A program made the translations under genes and the position numbers. Below are positions 53,349 through 62,509 of a DNA stretch of 64,000 nucleotides, one piece after another. Origin of the DNA: Ignavibacteria bacterium (GTDB lineage Bacteria; Bacteroidota; Ignavibacteria; Tepidaquicellales; Tepidaquicellaceae). Numbering within the stretch: position 1 is the first letter of the stretch; the number at the start of each line of letters is the position of its first letter. The stretch lies in contig JABAQZ010000004.1 of NCBI GenBank assembly GCA_019187405.1, forward strand, positions 1 to 64,000. Direction: 5' to 3'. Under the pieces are notes generated by a model, which ran no database searches, was not told the DNA's origin, and saw nothing but the letters and a program-made list of their open reading frames with translations.

Positions 53349-54449
53349 TTACTTAATGACTTTCTCTATAATTCCGCCGCCTAATATATCATCGCCTATA
53401 TAAAAAACTGCCGACTGTCCAGGCGTTATTGCTTTTTGCGGATAGTCGAATGTAACTTTAATACTGTCTTCACCAGTCTGAAAAACGGTTGCGGGATTTC
53501 CGTGATCATTATATCGGATCTTAACATTTGCCTTAACAGGATTTTCAATTTTTTCAGATTTCATCAGATTAATTTCTTTTAAGATGAAATCAGTATGATA
53601 TAAATTCTTTTCATCATCGATAATAATCTTATTACCCTCAGCATCAATTCCGGATACATACAAACGTTTGCCTATTGATATATTCAGACCTTTTCTTTGA
53701 CCAATAGTATAATATGGATAACCTTTATGAGTTCCGACTTTTTTGTTATTATAAATTATATCTCCTCCGGATATCTTTTCATTGAAATCCGGAAATCGAA
53801 TCTGAATAAGTTCTCTGTAATTATCATTTGGTACAAAACATATCTCCTGCGAGTCAGGAGTATCGGCAGATTTTAAGCCAAGTTTTCTGGCTCTGTCACG
53901 GATTTCGATTTTCGTAAATTTTCCAAGCGGAAATATTGTCTTACTCAATCCAAACTGAGATACTTGCCATAAAGCGTAAGACTGATCTTTAATTTTATCT
54001 TCAGCTTTGCTGATAAAATATCTTTTGGAAATATCGTCATATTCAACTTTGGCATAATGGCCGGTAGCTATATAGTCAGCGCCGAGTGATTCTGCTTTTT
54101 CAAGCAGAACTCCCCATTTAATAGATTTATTGCAGAGCACGCATGGATTAGGAGTATTACCTTTGAGATATTCTGTCAGGAAGTTTTTAATAACGATATC
54201 ATTGAATTTTTCGGTAAAATCAAGCGTATAATGATTGAAGCCGAGTGAATTTGCCACGTTTTTTGCATTGTAAATAGTTTCAAGTGAGCAGCATCCGGAA
54301 TCTTTTTCGGGGAAATCATCATAACCCCAAGTCTTCATAGTAATTCCTATAAGATTAAATCCTTCTTCTTTTAGCAAAGCTGCAGCGACAGAAGAATCAA
54401 CGCCTCCGCTCATGGCTACTACAACTGTTTTATTTTTATTGCTGTTCAC
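53349..54449 (-). CDS. mnmA: tRNA-specific 2-thiouridylase
   Basis: A 366-aa enzyme that makes 2-thiouridine at position 34 of tRNA Lys, Glu and Gln. The PP-loop SGGVDSS is at residues 14-20. The two catalytic cysteines are Cys106 (CVLCNKSIKWG) and Cys204 (SQEICFVPND), both present. The central and C-terminal barrel domains end with GGGIIEKVIK. Sulfur would come from a cysteine desulfurase relay; the rhodanese two genes downstream is a candidate carrier. Confidence 0.96.
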   Translation of the reverse strand: MNSNKNKTVVVAMSGGVDSSVAAALLKEEGFNLIGITMKTWGYDDFPEKDSGCCSLETIYNAKNVANSLGFNHYTLDFTEKFNDIVIKNFLTEYLKGNTPNPCVLCNKSIKWGVLLEKAESLGADYIATGHYAKVEYDDISKRYFISKAEDKIKDQSYALWQVSQFGLSKTIFPLGKFTKIEIRDRARKLGLKSADTPDSQEICFVPNDNYRELIQIRFPDFNEKISGGDIIYNNKKVGTHKGYPYYTIGQRKGLNISIGKRLYVSGIDAEGNKIIIDDEKNLYHTDFILKEINLMKSEKIENPVKANVKIRYNDHGNPATVFQTGEDSIKVTFDYPQKAITPGQSAVFYIGDDILGGGIIEKVIK

Positions 54450-54558
54450 AAATAATCTTAATGTAAAGTTTTAAGCAATCGGTATTAAAAAAGTATTGTT
54501 ATTTAAAATTAATAAATATAAATTAACACATTATTAAATCATTAAAAAGGAGAAAAGC

Positions 54559-55023
54559 ATGTCAAAAAGGGCATTATTTATAATGATCTTTTTATTTGTT
54601 TTTACTTTCGGTGGTGTAATCAGTGATTTTTCATCAGCAAAAGCAGAAACTGTAAACGTATCTGAAAACTCAGATAAAAAGAAAAGTAAAAAGAAGTCCA
54701 AGAAATCTAAAAAGAGAAAATCTTCCAAAAAATCATCAGGGAAGAAGTCATCAAAGAAAAAGAAAAAAGGAAGTAAAAAGTATTCCAAGAAAAAGAAATA
54801 CGGAAAGAAAAAATCCACCGGTAAAAAAGGAAAGAAGAAAAAATCCGGAAAGAGGAAAAGAAATAATTCATCAAGAAGTTATAACTCCGGAAATTATAGC
54901 GCTCCGAAAACTTATGAATATAACAGCGGAAGTGAAAACACGAGCAGGGAATACAAGAGAAGTGAAAGTTCCGAAAGCAACGAGACTTTCAAGAAAGAGC
55001 CCAAAAAAGAAGGCGACAATTAA
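54559..55023 (+). CDS. Secreted lysine-rich low-complexity protein
   Basis: A 154-aa protein with a signal peptide (about 1-30, cleavage near SAKAE). Residues about 38-112 are almost only Lys, Ser, Gly and Arg, in KKSKK-type strings, and the rest is Ser/Asn/Glu-rich. It looks like a histone-H1-like or nucleic-acid- or polymer-binding domain, but exported. No known domain is recognised. A good ribosome-binding site (AAAGGAG) precedes the ATG, and a strong terminator follows, so it is an independent, probably well-expressed gene. Confidence 0.8.
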   Translation: MSKRALFIMIFLFVFTFGGVISDFSSAKAETVNVSENSDKKKSKKKSKKSKKRKSSKKSSGKKSSKKKKKGSKKYSKKKKYGKKKSTGKKGKKKKSGKRKRNNSSRSYNSGNYSAPKTYEYNSGSENTSREYKRSESSESNETFKKEPKKEGDN

Positions 55024-55046
55024 GATTATATTTCTCAATTTATTTT

Positions 55047-55083
55047 ACCCGGGCATTTGCAAGAGTGTCCGGGTTTTTTATTT
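55047..55083 (+). terminator. Rho-independent terminator of the lysine-rich protein gene
   Basis: Stem ACCCGG(GCA)/(TGT)CCGGGT followed by TTTTTTA; one G-U pair in the upper part. Confidence 0.85.
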
Positions 55084-55242
55084 ATTAAAGTGATATGAAA
55101 AATGTTTTAAATGATTCAGAAAATTAGTTTTATCAATCATGCGATAAACATTACGGAAAAAAATTTTACATGAAATTTTAATTTGAAGTTAGAGAAAGGG
55201 TTTTTATATTTTTTGTGGAAATGGTAATCTATATATTGCCAC

Positions 55243-57651
55243 ATGAAAATTAGCTTAAACTGGATAAAAGAATATTTGCCGGGTTTGGATTTTGGCTCTA
55301 TTGAATCACTGACAGAAAAAATGATTTCGGCTGGATTGGATATTGAGCATACTGAAATTCAAAGTGATATTTACAAAAATTTTGTTGTCGGTGAAGTATT
55401 GGAAAAAATCAAGCATCCAAAAGCAGATAAGCTTAGCTTATGCAAAGTGAATACCGGAGACAAAATTTTAAACATTGTCTGCGGCGCCCCAAACGTGGAA
55501 GCTGGACAGAAAGTCTGCGTTGCATTAATGGGTGCAGTAATCCCTGACGGAGGATTTGAAATAAAAAAATCCAAAATCCGCGGAGAAATTTCGGAGGGGA
55601 TGATATGTTCCGACAGCGAGCTGAAATTATCGGAAGATCATTCAGGCATAAAAGTACTTGATTCAAAAGCTCTTCCCGGCGCAAAATTTTCGGATTATCT
55701 TAATTTAAACGACATAATCTTTGAAATCGGCATAACGCCAAACAGAGGCGATCTTTTTTCTCATTTCGGTATAGCCAGAGAAATTGCGGCATTATTCGAT
55801 ACAAAAATTAAAATTCCGGAAATTATTTTAAAAGAATCAGGAACACCGACTGAAGAACTTATTAAGATAAAGATTGAAGACGAAAAACTTTGCAGGAGAT
55901 TTACTGGACGAGTTATTAAAAATGTTAAAATTACTGAATCTCCGGTGTGGCTTAAGAACAGATTGATTTCTATGGGTTTAAGACCGAGGAATAGCATTGT
56001 GGATATTACTAATTTTGTAATGCTCGAAACCGGTCAGCCTCTTCATGCATTTGATTACGACAAAATCAGAGGAGGACAGATTATTGTCAAAACTGCAAAT
56101 GCAGGAGACAAGTTTATAACGCTGGATTCAAAAGAAAGAATTCTTAACGAAAATTCTTTAATGGTGTGCGATGCGGAAGGTTACTCAGGAATTGCAGGAG
56201 TTATGGGAGGTGAATATTCAGAAATTACAAATGAAACTAAGAACGTATTTCTCGAAAGCGCATATTTTGATCCGGTAAATATTAGACTTAATTCAAAGAA
56301 TATCGGACTTAAAACCGATGCATCCGTAAGATTTGAGAGAGGTGTGGATATAGACAAAGTAAGTTATGCATCTGAAAGGGCGGCAATGCTTATACAGCAG
56401 ATTGCAGGGGGCGACGTATCAAAGGATATGCTTGATGTTTATCCGGGGAAAAAAGATGCTAACTTTGTAAGTATAAGAGCTGATAAAGCGAATGAACTTC
56501 TCGGACTGAATTTAAATTCTAATGATCTTATAAATCTATTAGAAAAAATTGAAATCGAATATGCCGGTGAAAACGGGAATTATCTGAATTTTAAAATTCC
56601 GGAATTCAGAAGACTTGATCTGGAAAGAGAAATCGACCTGATTGAGGAAGTTGCACGGATTTATGGTTATGATAATATCAAAGAAGATCCGGTTTTCAGT
56701 TTTGACGTATCGAATATATCCGACTATGGTAAATCGGAAAGGATATTGAATGATGAAATCGCAAATCATCTGACCGGAAGGGGATTCAATCAAATTATTA
56801 CAAAATCGTTAATAGACATTGAGAAGCTTAGGGAAACGGGAAATGATGATGAAGTTGTCAGATTAAGGAATTCAGTTTCAGCCGGATTGGATGCGTTGAG
56901 GAAGGAATTTACACTGGAAATATTTAAAGTTGTAAGAAATAATTTTTTTCATTCGGGGAAAGATATTTCAATAAAATTTTTTGAAACAGGTAGAACATTC
57001 AGAGATTCGGGGGATAAATTTATTGAAGAAGAAAAATTAATGATTGTTTTAGCCGGCAAAAAAGATGTTCCTGTATTTTATTCCGGCGATTCTGGATTTG
57101 ATTTGTTTGACATAAAAGGAGAAGTAGAAATGCTTTTGTCTAAATTGAATCTTGAAAATTATAGATTATTTTACTATAATGACAACAATTTTGATGGTGT
57201 AAGGATAGATATTAGTTTAAATGACATTCTCATTGGCACTATAAATAAAGCAGATAGTAAAACGAGAAAGGAATTTGAGATTGACTGTGAAGTATTTTAT
57301 GCTGAAATTTTCCTTGATAAAATCAAAGAAAAGCTAAATTTAAATAAATATTACAGAGAGATATCGAGATTTCCGGCTGTAAAAAGAGATTTAGCAATTG
57401 TTGTAAAAGATGAAGTAAATTATGATGATTTGCGGGAGCATATATTATGGAGCGGGGGAGGAAATTTAAAAAGCATTGAGCTTTTTGATCTTTACAGAGA
57501 CGAAAAAATAGGCAGCGACAAGAAAAGTCTCGCATTTTCGCTGGAATTCATTTCAAACGAAAAGACATTAACGGATGAAGAGACAAACGGTTTGATGAAA
57601 GGAATAATAACCGAACTTGAAACAAAATTCGGCGCGAGATTAAGAGAATAG
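55243..57651 (+). CDS. pheT: Phenylalanyl-tRNA synthetase beta subunit
   Basis: An 802-aa bacterial-type beta subunit. The N-terminal tRNA-binding (EMAP-like) domain covers about 40-150 (VVGEVLEKIKHPKADKL), B3/B4 follow (about 200-400; GLKTDASVRFERGVD), then the B5 domain and the catalytic-like core region, and the ferredoxin-fold anticodon-binding domain at the C-terminus (FPAVKRDLAIVV). The alpha subunit (pheS) is not in the neighbourhood, so the two genes are unlinked. A T-rich leader with TATTTTTTG lies upstream. Confidence 0.96.
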   Translation: MKISLNWIKEYLPGLDFGSIESLTEKMISAGLDIEHTEIQSDIYKNFVVGEVLEKIKHPKADKLSLCKVNTGDKILNIVCGAPNVEAGQKVCVALMGAVIPDGGFEIKKSKIRGEISEGMICSDSELKLSEDHSGIKVLDSKALPGAKFSDYLNLNDIIFEIGITPNRGDLFSHFGIAREIAALFDTKIKIPEIILKESGTPTEELIKIKIEDEKLCRRFTGRVIKNVKITESPVWLKNRLISMGLRPRNSIVDITNFVMLETGQPLHAFDYDKIRGGQIIVKTANAGDKFITLDSKERILNENSLMVCDAEGYSGIAGVMGGEYSEITNETKNVFLESAYFDPVNIRLNSKNIGLKTDASVRFERGVDIDKVSYASERAAMLIQQIAGGDVSKDMLDVYPGKKDANFVSIRADKANELLGLNLNSNDLINLLEKIEIEYAGENGNYLNFKIPEFRRLDLEREIDLIEEVARIYGYDNIKEDPVFSFDVSNISDYGKSERILNDEIANHLTGRGFNQIITKSLIDIEKLRETGNDDEVVRLRNSVSAGLDALRKEFTLEIFKVVRNNFFHSGKDISIKFFETGRTFRDSGDKFIEEEKLMIVLAGKKDVPVFYSGDSGFDLFDIKGEVEMLLSKLNLENYRLFYYNDNNFDGVRIDISLNDILIGTINKADSKTRKEFEIDCEVFYAEIFLDKIKEKLNLNKYYREISRFPAVKRDLAIVVKDEVNYDDLREHILWSGGGNLKSIELFDLYRDEKIGSDKKSLAFSLEFISNEKTLTDEETNGLMKGIITELETKFGARLRE

Positions 57652-57703
57652 ACCGGAATCAGATTGAAAACTATTAATAAATTATACATCAAAAAATAAA
57701 AGA

Positions 57704-58078
57704 ATGAATCAAAAATCCGGAGAAAACATAGAATTGTTAAATGAGAAGAAAAATTCCGTAAGGAATTCTCTGGATGAGCTGTTATCAAGCACAAAATTAT
57801 TAATTTCAAAATTCAATGAAATCAAAAATGAAAACACATTATTAAAAGAAAACATTAAGAATTTAAATTTAAAAATATCAGAATTAAAATTACAATTTAC
57901 AAAAATCAATACAGAGTTAATAAACAGAGACAAAGAAATATCGGGATTGAAAAGTATAGTTCTGAGTACGGGCGATAATAAAGTTCCGGCAAAGGATAAA
58001 AGCGAAGTAAAGACCAGAATAAAAGAGTTAATATCACGCATTGACAATCATTTGGAGCAGTACGAAGCGGATTCATAA
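57704..58078 (+). CDS. Small coiled-coil protein upstream of zapA
   Basis: A 124-aa protein whose residues 15-90 form a continuous coiled coil with heptads of Leu/Ile (LKENIKNLNLKISELKLQF). No other domain is seen. In many Bacteroidota a coiled-coil gene precedes zapA, and it may play a ZapB-like part in division-ring organisation. This is inferred from position and shape. It is 53 bp after pheT and 73 bp before zapA, on the same strand. Confidence 0.65.
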   Translation: MNQKSGENIELLNEKKNSVRNSLDELLSSTKLLISKFNEIKNENTLLKENIKNLNLKISELKLQFTKINTELINRDKEISGLKSIVLSTGDNKVPAKDKSEVKTRIKELISRIDNHLEQYEADS

Positions 58079-58151
58079 TTAAGGATATGAATGAGGAGTT
58101 TGACTATTTACGGATACACAATTTATTTATAAAATTTCATTTAATTAAGCA

Positions 58152-58451
58152 ATGCCTCAAAAAGACATAAGAGTCAGAATTTTCAACAGTGAATACAATC
58201 TTCAGGGAGAGGATACTGAAAAAGTCGAGAGAGTTTCCGATTATGTTGATGGTATAATGAACCGTATAAACAGTGAGTCGCCGAATCAATCGGAGGAGAC
58301 AATAGCTGTAGTTTCGGCATTAAACATTGCGGAAGAATATTTCAGAGAGAAGGAAAACAGATCTGAATTGGAAAAAGATTATTCGAATTTTCTTGATGAG
58401 AGTTATCTTAAAGTAAAATCCTTAACGGATCATATTAATGGAATTTTATAA
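58152..58451 (+). CDS. zapA: Cell division protein ZapA
   Basis: A 99-aa protein with the ZapA fold: an N-terminal strand pair (RVRIFNSEYNLQG) followed by a helix with VERVSDYVDGIMNRI and a long coiled coil. ZapA crosslinks FtsZ filaments at the division ring. Length is typical. Gene context pheT-coiled coil-zapA-ssrS-rny is the usual order in Bacteroidota. Confidence 0.88.
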   Translation: MPQKDIRVRIFNSEYNLQGEDTEKVERVSDYVDGIMNRINSESPNQSEETIAVVSALNIAEEYFREKENRSELEKDYSNFLDESYLKVKSLTDHINGIL

Positions 58452-58499
58452 GCAGGATATTTAATAGTTCTTTAAAATAAAGTCTTCAGGTTTTTAAAT

Positions 58500-58745
58500 A
58501 AGCCGCTCAGACTAAATAGTCAAACATTATATAAAACCAACAGTTTTAACTATATGGGAGGTAAGCTCATATAAAAATGTTGATTACAGGCCCCATTCCG
58601 GTTTACCGGAAATTTACTGATGCTGAATAAGTATCGGATAGTAAGCAGGGGAAGCAAAAGACATTGTGGCACCGCCCACCGTATTATAGGAAAGGTTTTA
58701 TCATAACCTTTGAACTAAATGCAGAGTCTGAGGCGGCTTTTTTAT
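58500..58745 (+). ncRNA. ssrS: 6S RNA candidate
   Basis: The stretch between zapA and rny is gene-free and folds with a closing stem: AAGCCGCTCAGACT (58500-58513) pairs with AGTCTGAGGCGGCTT (58725-58739) with one bulge, followed by a T-run. Internal hairpins include CCGGT-TT-ACCGG (58598-58609) and AAAGGTT/AACCTTT (58691-58711). The long rod shape, the terminal stem and the zapA-rny location match 6S RNA, which binds RNA polymerase in stationary phase. At about 245 nt it is longer than the usual 180-200 nt, so another regulatory RNA is possible. Confidence 0.65.
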
Positions 58746-58829
58746 TAAAAAAATTTTTAAACAACAACACATAGAATAAAATAATAAAATAATTAAAACA
58801 GAAAAGCGATACGGAGGAAATATTAAAAC

Positions 58830-60485
58830 ATGAATTTAGAATTGTATATATTATTGCCGGTTCTTGTAGCATTATGCATGCTGACATTCTTTTTGGGCTG
58901 GTATTTGAATTCAAAATCAAATAAAACAAAAATTGACGGAGCTGAAAATGTAGCCAAGAAGATATTATCGGATGCAGAAAAAAAATCAGCAGAGACAATA
59001 ACAAATGCCGAAAAAAGGGCAGGCGAAATAATCAGAGACGGGGAAAAAGCTTCACAGAATTTAAAAAAAGAAAAGCTTCTTGAAGTTAAAGATGAGTTTT
59101 ACAGAAGAAAGCAAAAATTTGACGAAGATGTGAAAGAAAGGGAAAAGACAGTAATTGAAGATGAAAAAAGAATTAAAATAGACAAAGAAATTTTAGAGAA
59201 GTCAAAGGAAGAAGTAGGCAATCTTCAGAGCAATCTTGTTAAACTTGAAAAAGAATATACAGTCAAAATCAAAGACACTGAATTTAAAGCTGAAGAGTCT
59301 GATAAACTAATTAAGCAGTACAGCGAAGTAATTGAAGAACAGAAATTAAAACTCCAGAGAATTTCAGGATTAACCGAAGAAGAAGCAAAAAAAATCTTGT
59401 TTGAAAATCTAATAAATGATGCAAAGCTTGAAGCATCTCAGAAAATTCAGGAAATCAGAGAAGATGCAAAACTTGAAAGCAACAGAATTGCCAAAAATTA
59501 TGTCATTCAGGCAATTCAGCGAACGGCATCAGATCATTCGGTCGAGACAACCGTAAGCGTATTGCAGATTAATTCAGATGAGTTAAAAGGAAGAATAATC
59601 GGTAAAGAAGGAAGAAACATCAGGGCGTTTGAAGCGGCAACAGGAGTGGATATAATTGTAGATGATACACCTGAAGCTATTATAATTTCCGGATTTGATC
59701 CTTTTAGAAGGGAAATAGCGCGAGTTGCAATGGAAAGACTGATTGCCGACGGAAGAATTCATCCTGCAAGAATCGAGGAAGTTGTGGAAAAAGTACAGAA
59801 GGAATTAATTGAAGAGCTTATAAGAGTTGGTGAAAATACATTAATTGAAATGGGAATACAGGGAGTTCACAGGGATATTATTACGCTTCTTGGAAGGATG
59901 AAATACAGATCGAGTTATGGACAGAACGTATTGAATCACTCCATTGAAGTAGGTCATTTAGCTGGTATTATGGCAGCTGAATTGGGACTTGATGCACAGA
60001 TGGCTAAAAGAGCGGGACTTCTTCATGACATGGGCAAGACGATTGACAGAAACATTGAAGGACCGCATGCGATACTCGGATATGAAGTAGCAAAAAGATG
60101 CAAGGAGCATCCGGTTATCTGTAATGCAATTGGCGCACATCATGATGAAATGCCGATGGAGCATCCGATTGCAATACTTGTACAAGCAGCTGATTCGATC
60201 AGTGGCGCCAGACCTGGAGCAAGAAGGGAATCTGTCGAAGCATATTCAAAGAGGCTGGAAAAACTCGAAACTATTGCGACTTCATTTGAAGGAGTATCAA
60301 AGACTTATGCAATACAGGCTGGAAGGGAAGTGAGAGTCATTGTTGAACAGGATAAAGTCAACGATGTAACGCAGGATCAGCTTGCAGCTGATATAGCTCA
60401 TAAGATACAGGAAGAGATGGAATATCCCGGGCAGATAAAAGTAAATGTAATCAGAGAGAGAAGGTCAATTGCTTACGCAAAATAG
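58830..60485 (+). CDS. rny: Ribonuclease Y
   Basis: A 551-aa membrane-anchored endoribonuclease that starts mRNA decay. An N-terminal transmembrane helix (about 5-27) is followed by a long Glu/Lys-rich coiled coil to about 200. The KH domain has GRIIGKEGRNIRAFEAATGVD (about 250). The HD domain has LLHDMGKTID (about 397) with the metal-binding His-Asp. The AGREVRVIV region near the end is characteristic. Length and layout are as usual. Confidence 0.96.
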   Translation: MNLELYILLPVLVALCMLTFFLGWYLNSKSNKTKIDGAENVAKKILSDAEKKSAETITNAEKRAGEIIRDGEKASQNLKKEKLLEVKDEFYRRKQKFDEDVKEREKTVIEDEKRIKIDKEILEKSKEEVGNLQSNLVKLEKEYTVKIKDTEFKAEESDKLIKQYSEVIEEQKLKLQRISGLTEEEAKKILFENLINDAKLEASQKIQEIREDAKLESNRIAKNYVIQAIQRTASDHSVETTVSVLQINSDELKGRIIGKEGRNIRAFEAATGVDIIVDDTPEAIIISGFDPFRREIARVAMERLIADGRIHPARIEEVVEKVQKELIEELIRVGENTLIEMGIQGVHRDIITLLGRMKYRSSYGQNVLNHSIEVGHLAGIMAAELGLDAQMAKRAGLLHDMGKTIDRNIEGPHAILGYEVAKRCKEHPVICNAIGAHHDEMPMEHPIAILVQAADSISGARPGARRESVEAYSKRLEKLETIATSFEGVSKTYAIQAGREVRVIVEQDKVNDVTQDQLAADIAHKIQEEMEYPGQIKVNVIRERRSIAYAK

Positions 60486-60515
60486 TTTTAATATATTATC
60501 AAAAAATATTTCTAA

Positions 60516-61124
60516 ATGAGTAAAGGAAAACTTATAGTAGGAATAACGGGTGGAATAGGTTCCGGAAAAACCGTAATCTGCAAAATGCTTGCTAAACGGG
60601 GATTTAAGGTATACAATGCGGATTTAGTTGCAAAGAGCTTGTACCTAAAGGATAAAAAATTAGTAAAGAGCCTTGTTAATGCTTTTGGGAAAGATATATT
60701 AAATTTCAAAGGAAAGATTAATCTGCATAAATTGAAAGAGATAATTTTTTTAAATAAGAAAAATTATAAGACAATAAACAAAATTGTTCATCCTGCAGTA
60801 ATTGATTATCTAAATAAAGAGATTAAGAAAAGTAAATATGACTTAGTACTAATAGAATCTGCGGTTTTATTTGAAAGCGGATATTACAAGTCTTTTGATT
60901 ATATAGTTTCCGTTTATGCCGACAAAAGAATCCGTACAAAACGACTTATATTAAGAGATGAATCATCCAAAAATGAAATTCATCATCTGATGAAGTTTCA
61001 GCTCGATGATAAGAAAAAAATGGAAATGTCTGATTTTGTAATAATGAATAACAAAGGTCTGGATGAACTAAAAAAGCAGGTTGATTTCTTAAGCAGAGTT
61101 TTGAAAGCTCTTCATGTGAATTAA
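60516..61124 (+). CDS. coaE: Dephospho-CoA kinase
   Basis: A 202-aa P-loop kinase for the last step of coenzyme A synthesis. Walker A is GGIGSGKT (about 12-19), the lid region has KRLILRDESS (about 145), and VYADKRIRTKRL precedes it. The size is typical. It is 30 bp after rny and ends with a terminator. Confidence 0.93.
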   Translation: MSKGKLIVGITGGIGSGKTVICKMLAKRGFKVYNADLVAKSLYLKDKKLVKSLVNAFGKDILNFKGKINLHKLKEIIFLNKKNYKTINKIVHPAVIDYLNKEIKKSKYDLVLIESAVLFESGYYKSFDYIVSVYADKRIRTKRLILRDESSKNEIHHLMKFQLDDKKKMEMSDFVIMNNKGLDELKKQVDFLSRVLKALHVN

Positions 61125-61203
61125 TTAACTGAATTCCTGAATAATCATGTTTTAATCACTTAAGAGTGATTTTAGATGAATTTGCAAATGTAAACAAAGA
61201 TGT

Positions 61204-61237
61204 AAAGCCCCGGGATTTGAACCGGGGCTTTTTTTTG
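61204..61237 (+). terminator. Rho-independent terminator after coaE
   Basis: Stem AAGCCCCGG/CCGGGGCTT with a short loop, followed by eight T residues. Confidence 0.9.
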
Positions 61238-61239
61238 CA

Positions 61240-61551
61240 GTAAAAATGAAGTTAAATCGGTAAAAAATTCATAGAGATGTTTTAAATAGCGGAATATGTA
61301 AATTTAGACAAAAATAATTCTGTTTTTTCGGGTATTGAATAGAGGGAAATACTGATTTTACATGAGTATATCTACTCATTTTTGATATTTATACGCAGGA
61401 GGTTTTTTAAAAAAAGTTAAAAATTTGAAAAAATCTGCAGGTAAATTAAATTTAAAGCAGATTTCAAAATAGGGAAGAAAGATATTACAGATATGATTTA
61501 AAATTTTTTGTAAATAGCATCTCAATAATTTATTTTGACAGCAAATTTAAC
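61240..61551. other. Gene-free stretch between coaE terminator and MlaF-like gene
   Basis: AT-rich convergent intergenic region. It holds a second small hairpin, ATGAGTA-TATC-TACTCAT (61362-61379), followed by TTTT, which could be a weak terminator for plus-strand transcripts. Nothing else is seen. Confidence 0.45.
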
Positions 61552-62286
61552 TTAAAGTTTCTTATCAGTTCTGTTTAAAAAATCTCTGATTAAAGTATCA
61601 CTGGTTTCGGTTAGTTCCTTTGGAGTACCTTTGAAATATATTTTCCCTTCATGCATCATAGCCACTTCGTCTGCAACATCATATACGCTGAAAATGTCAT
61701 GTGTAACTACAATTGATGTAACTTTCAATTTTTCAGAAAGGTCTTTTATGAGCTCGTCAATCTGATCGCTCATAATCGGATCAAGTCCTGTGGTAGGTTC
61801 ATCATAAAGAATATATTCAGGATTAGTAGCAAGCGAGCGGGCAAGGGATACTCTTTTTTTCATGCCTCCGGAAAGATCCGATGGTTTCATTTTTTGAATG
61901 CCGGGAAGCCCAACCAGCTCAAGCTTTTCTTCAACAATATCTTTGATTTCGTTTTTTGGAATATTTGTATTTTCTTTTAAAGCCAGTCCGATATTTTCTT
62001 CAACATTCATGGAATCAAATAAAGCTGCACCCTGAAATAAAAATCCGAATTTTTTTCTTAAAGAATAAACTTCTTTTTCGTTCATCAAGGTAATGTCTTT
62101 ACCTTCGATATAAATATGGCCTTCGTCAGGAGTAAGAAGACCTATAATATGTTTTAGCATTACGGATTTACCGCAGCCGCTTCTGCCGATAATCACAAGC
62201 GTAATACCTTTTTCAATTTTTAAATCAACTCCGTTTAATACTTTTTTAGCTCCAAAACTCTTTTTTAAACCTGTAATATCAATCAT
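61552..62286 (-). CDS. ABC transporter ATPase, MlaF/Mkl type
   Basis: A 244-aa ATPase with Walker A GRSGCGKS, signature LSGGMKKR, Walker B YILYDEPTTGLDP and H-loop VVTHD. GRSGCGKSVMLKHIIGLL and LARSLATNPEYILYDEPTTGLDPI are typical of MlaF, the ATPase of the lipid-asymmetry transporter. No MlaE permease or MlaD gene is adjacent (its upstream neighbour is divergent), so the partner must be encoded elsewhere or the assignment is generic. All catalytic motifs are intact. Confidence 0.85.
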   Translation of the reverse strand: MIDITGLKKSFGAKKVLNGVDLKIEKGITLVIIGRSGCGKSVMLKHIIGLLTPDEGHIYIEGKDITLMNEKEVYSLRKKFGFLFQGAALFDSMNVEENIGLALKENTNIPKNEIKDIVEEKLELVGLPGIQKMKPSDLSGGMKKRVSLARSLATNPEYILYDEPTTGLDPIMSDQIDELIKDLSEKLKVTSIVVTHDIFSVYDVADEVAMMHEGKIYFKGTPKELTETSDTLIRDFLNRTDKKL

Positions 62287-62448
62287 CCGGTTATTCGAAA
62301 GTTTAATTTTTAAAATTCAAAATTAATTCATAAAAAGCTTAATAGATACGGATTAAGAAATAGCAAAATGAGGATACAAATATTGATATTAATTTTGCTT
62401 ATCTACAATTAAGTAAGAAATTTTAAACAAAGTGCAACATATTTTTCT

Positions 62449-62479
62449 TTGTTTTTTAAAATTAATTGCAATATTTTTG
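62449..62479 (+). promoter_or_regulatory. Consensus Bacteroidota promoter for the Omp28-like gene
   Basis: TTG at 62449-62451, a 20-nt spacer and TATTTTTG at 62472-62479. The ATG at 62510 lies 30 nt downstream. This supports the ATG start over the in-frame upstream codons. Confidence 0.65.
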
Positions 62480-62509
62480 AATACTAAAAAAATTAAAACA
62501 ATTACCGAA

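Noticed and set aside
58684-59004. 106-codon minus-strand frame overlapping the 6S candidate and the 5' end of rny
   Set aside because: Antisense to a well-supported gene and a structured RNA.
62432-62509. 26-residue upstream extension of the Omp28-like protein
   Set aside because: It overlaps a consensus promoter; the ATG at 62510 gives a normal signal peptide.
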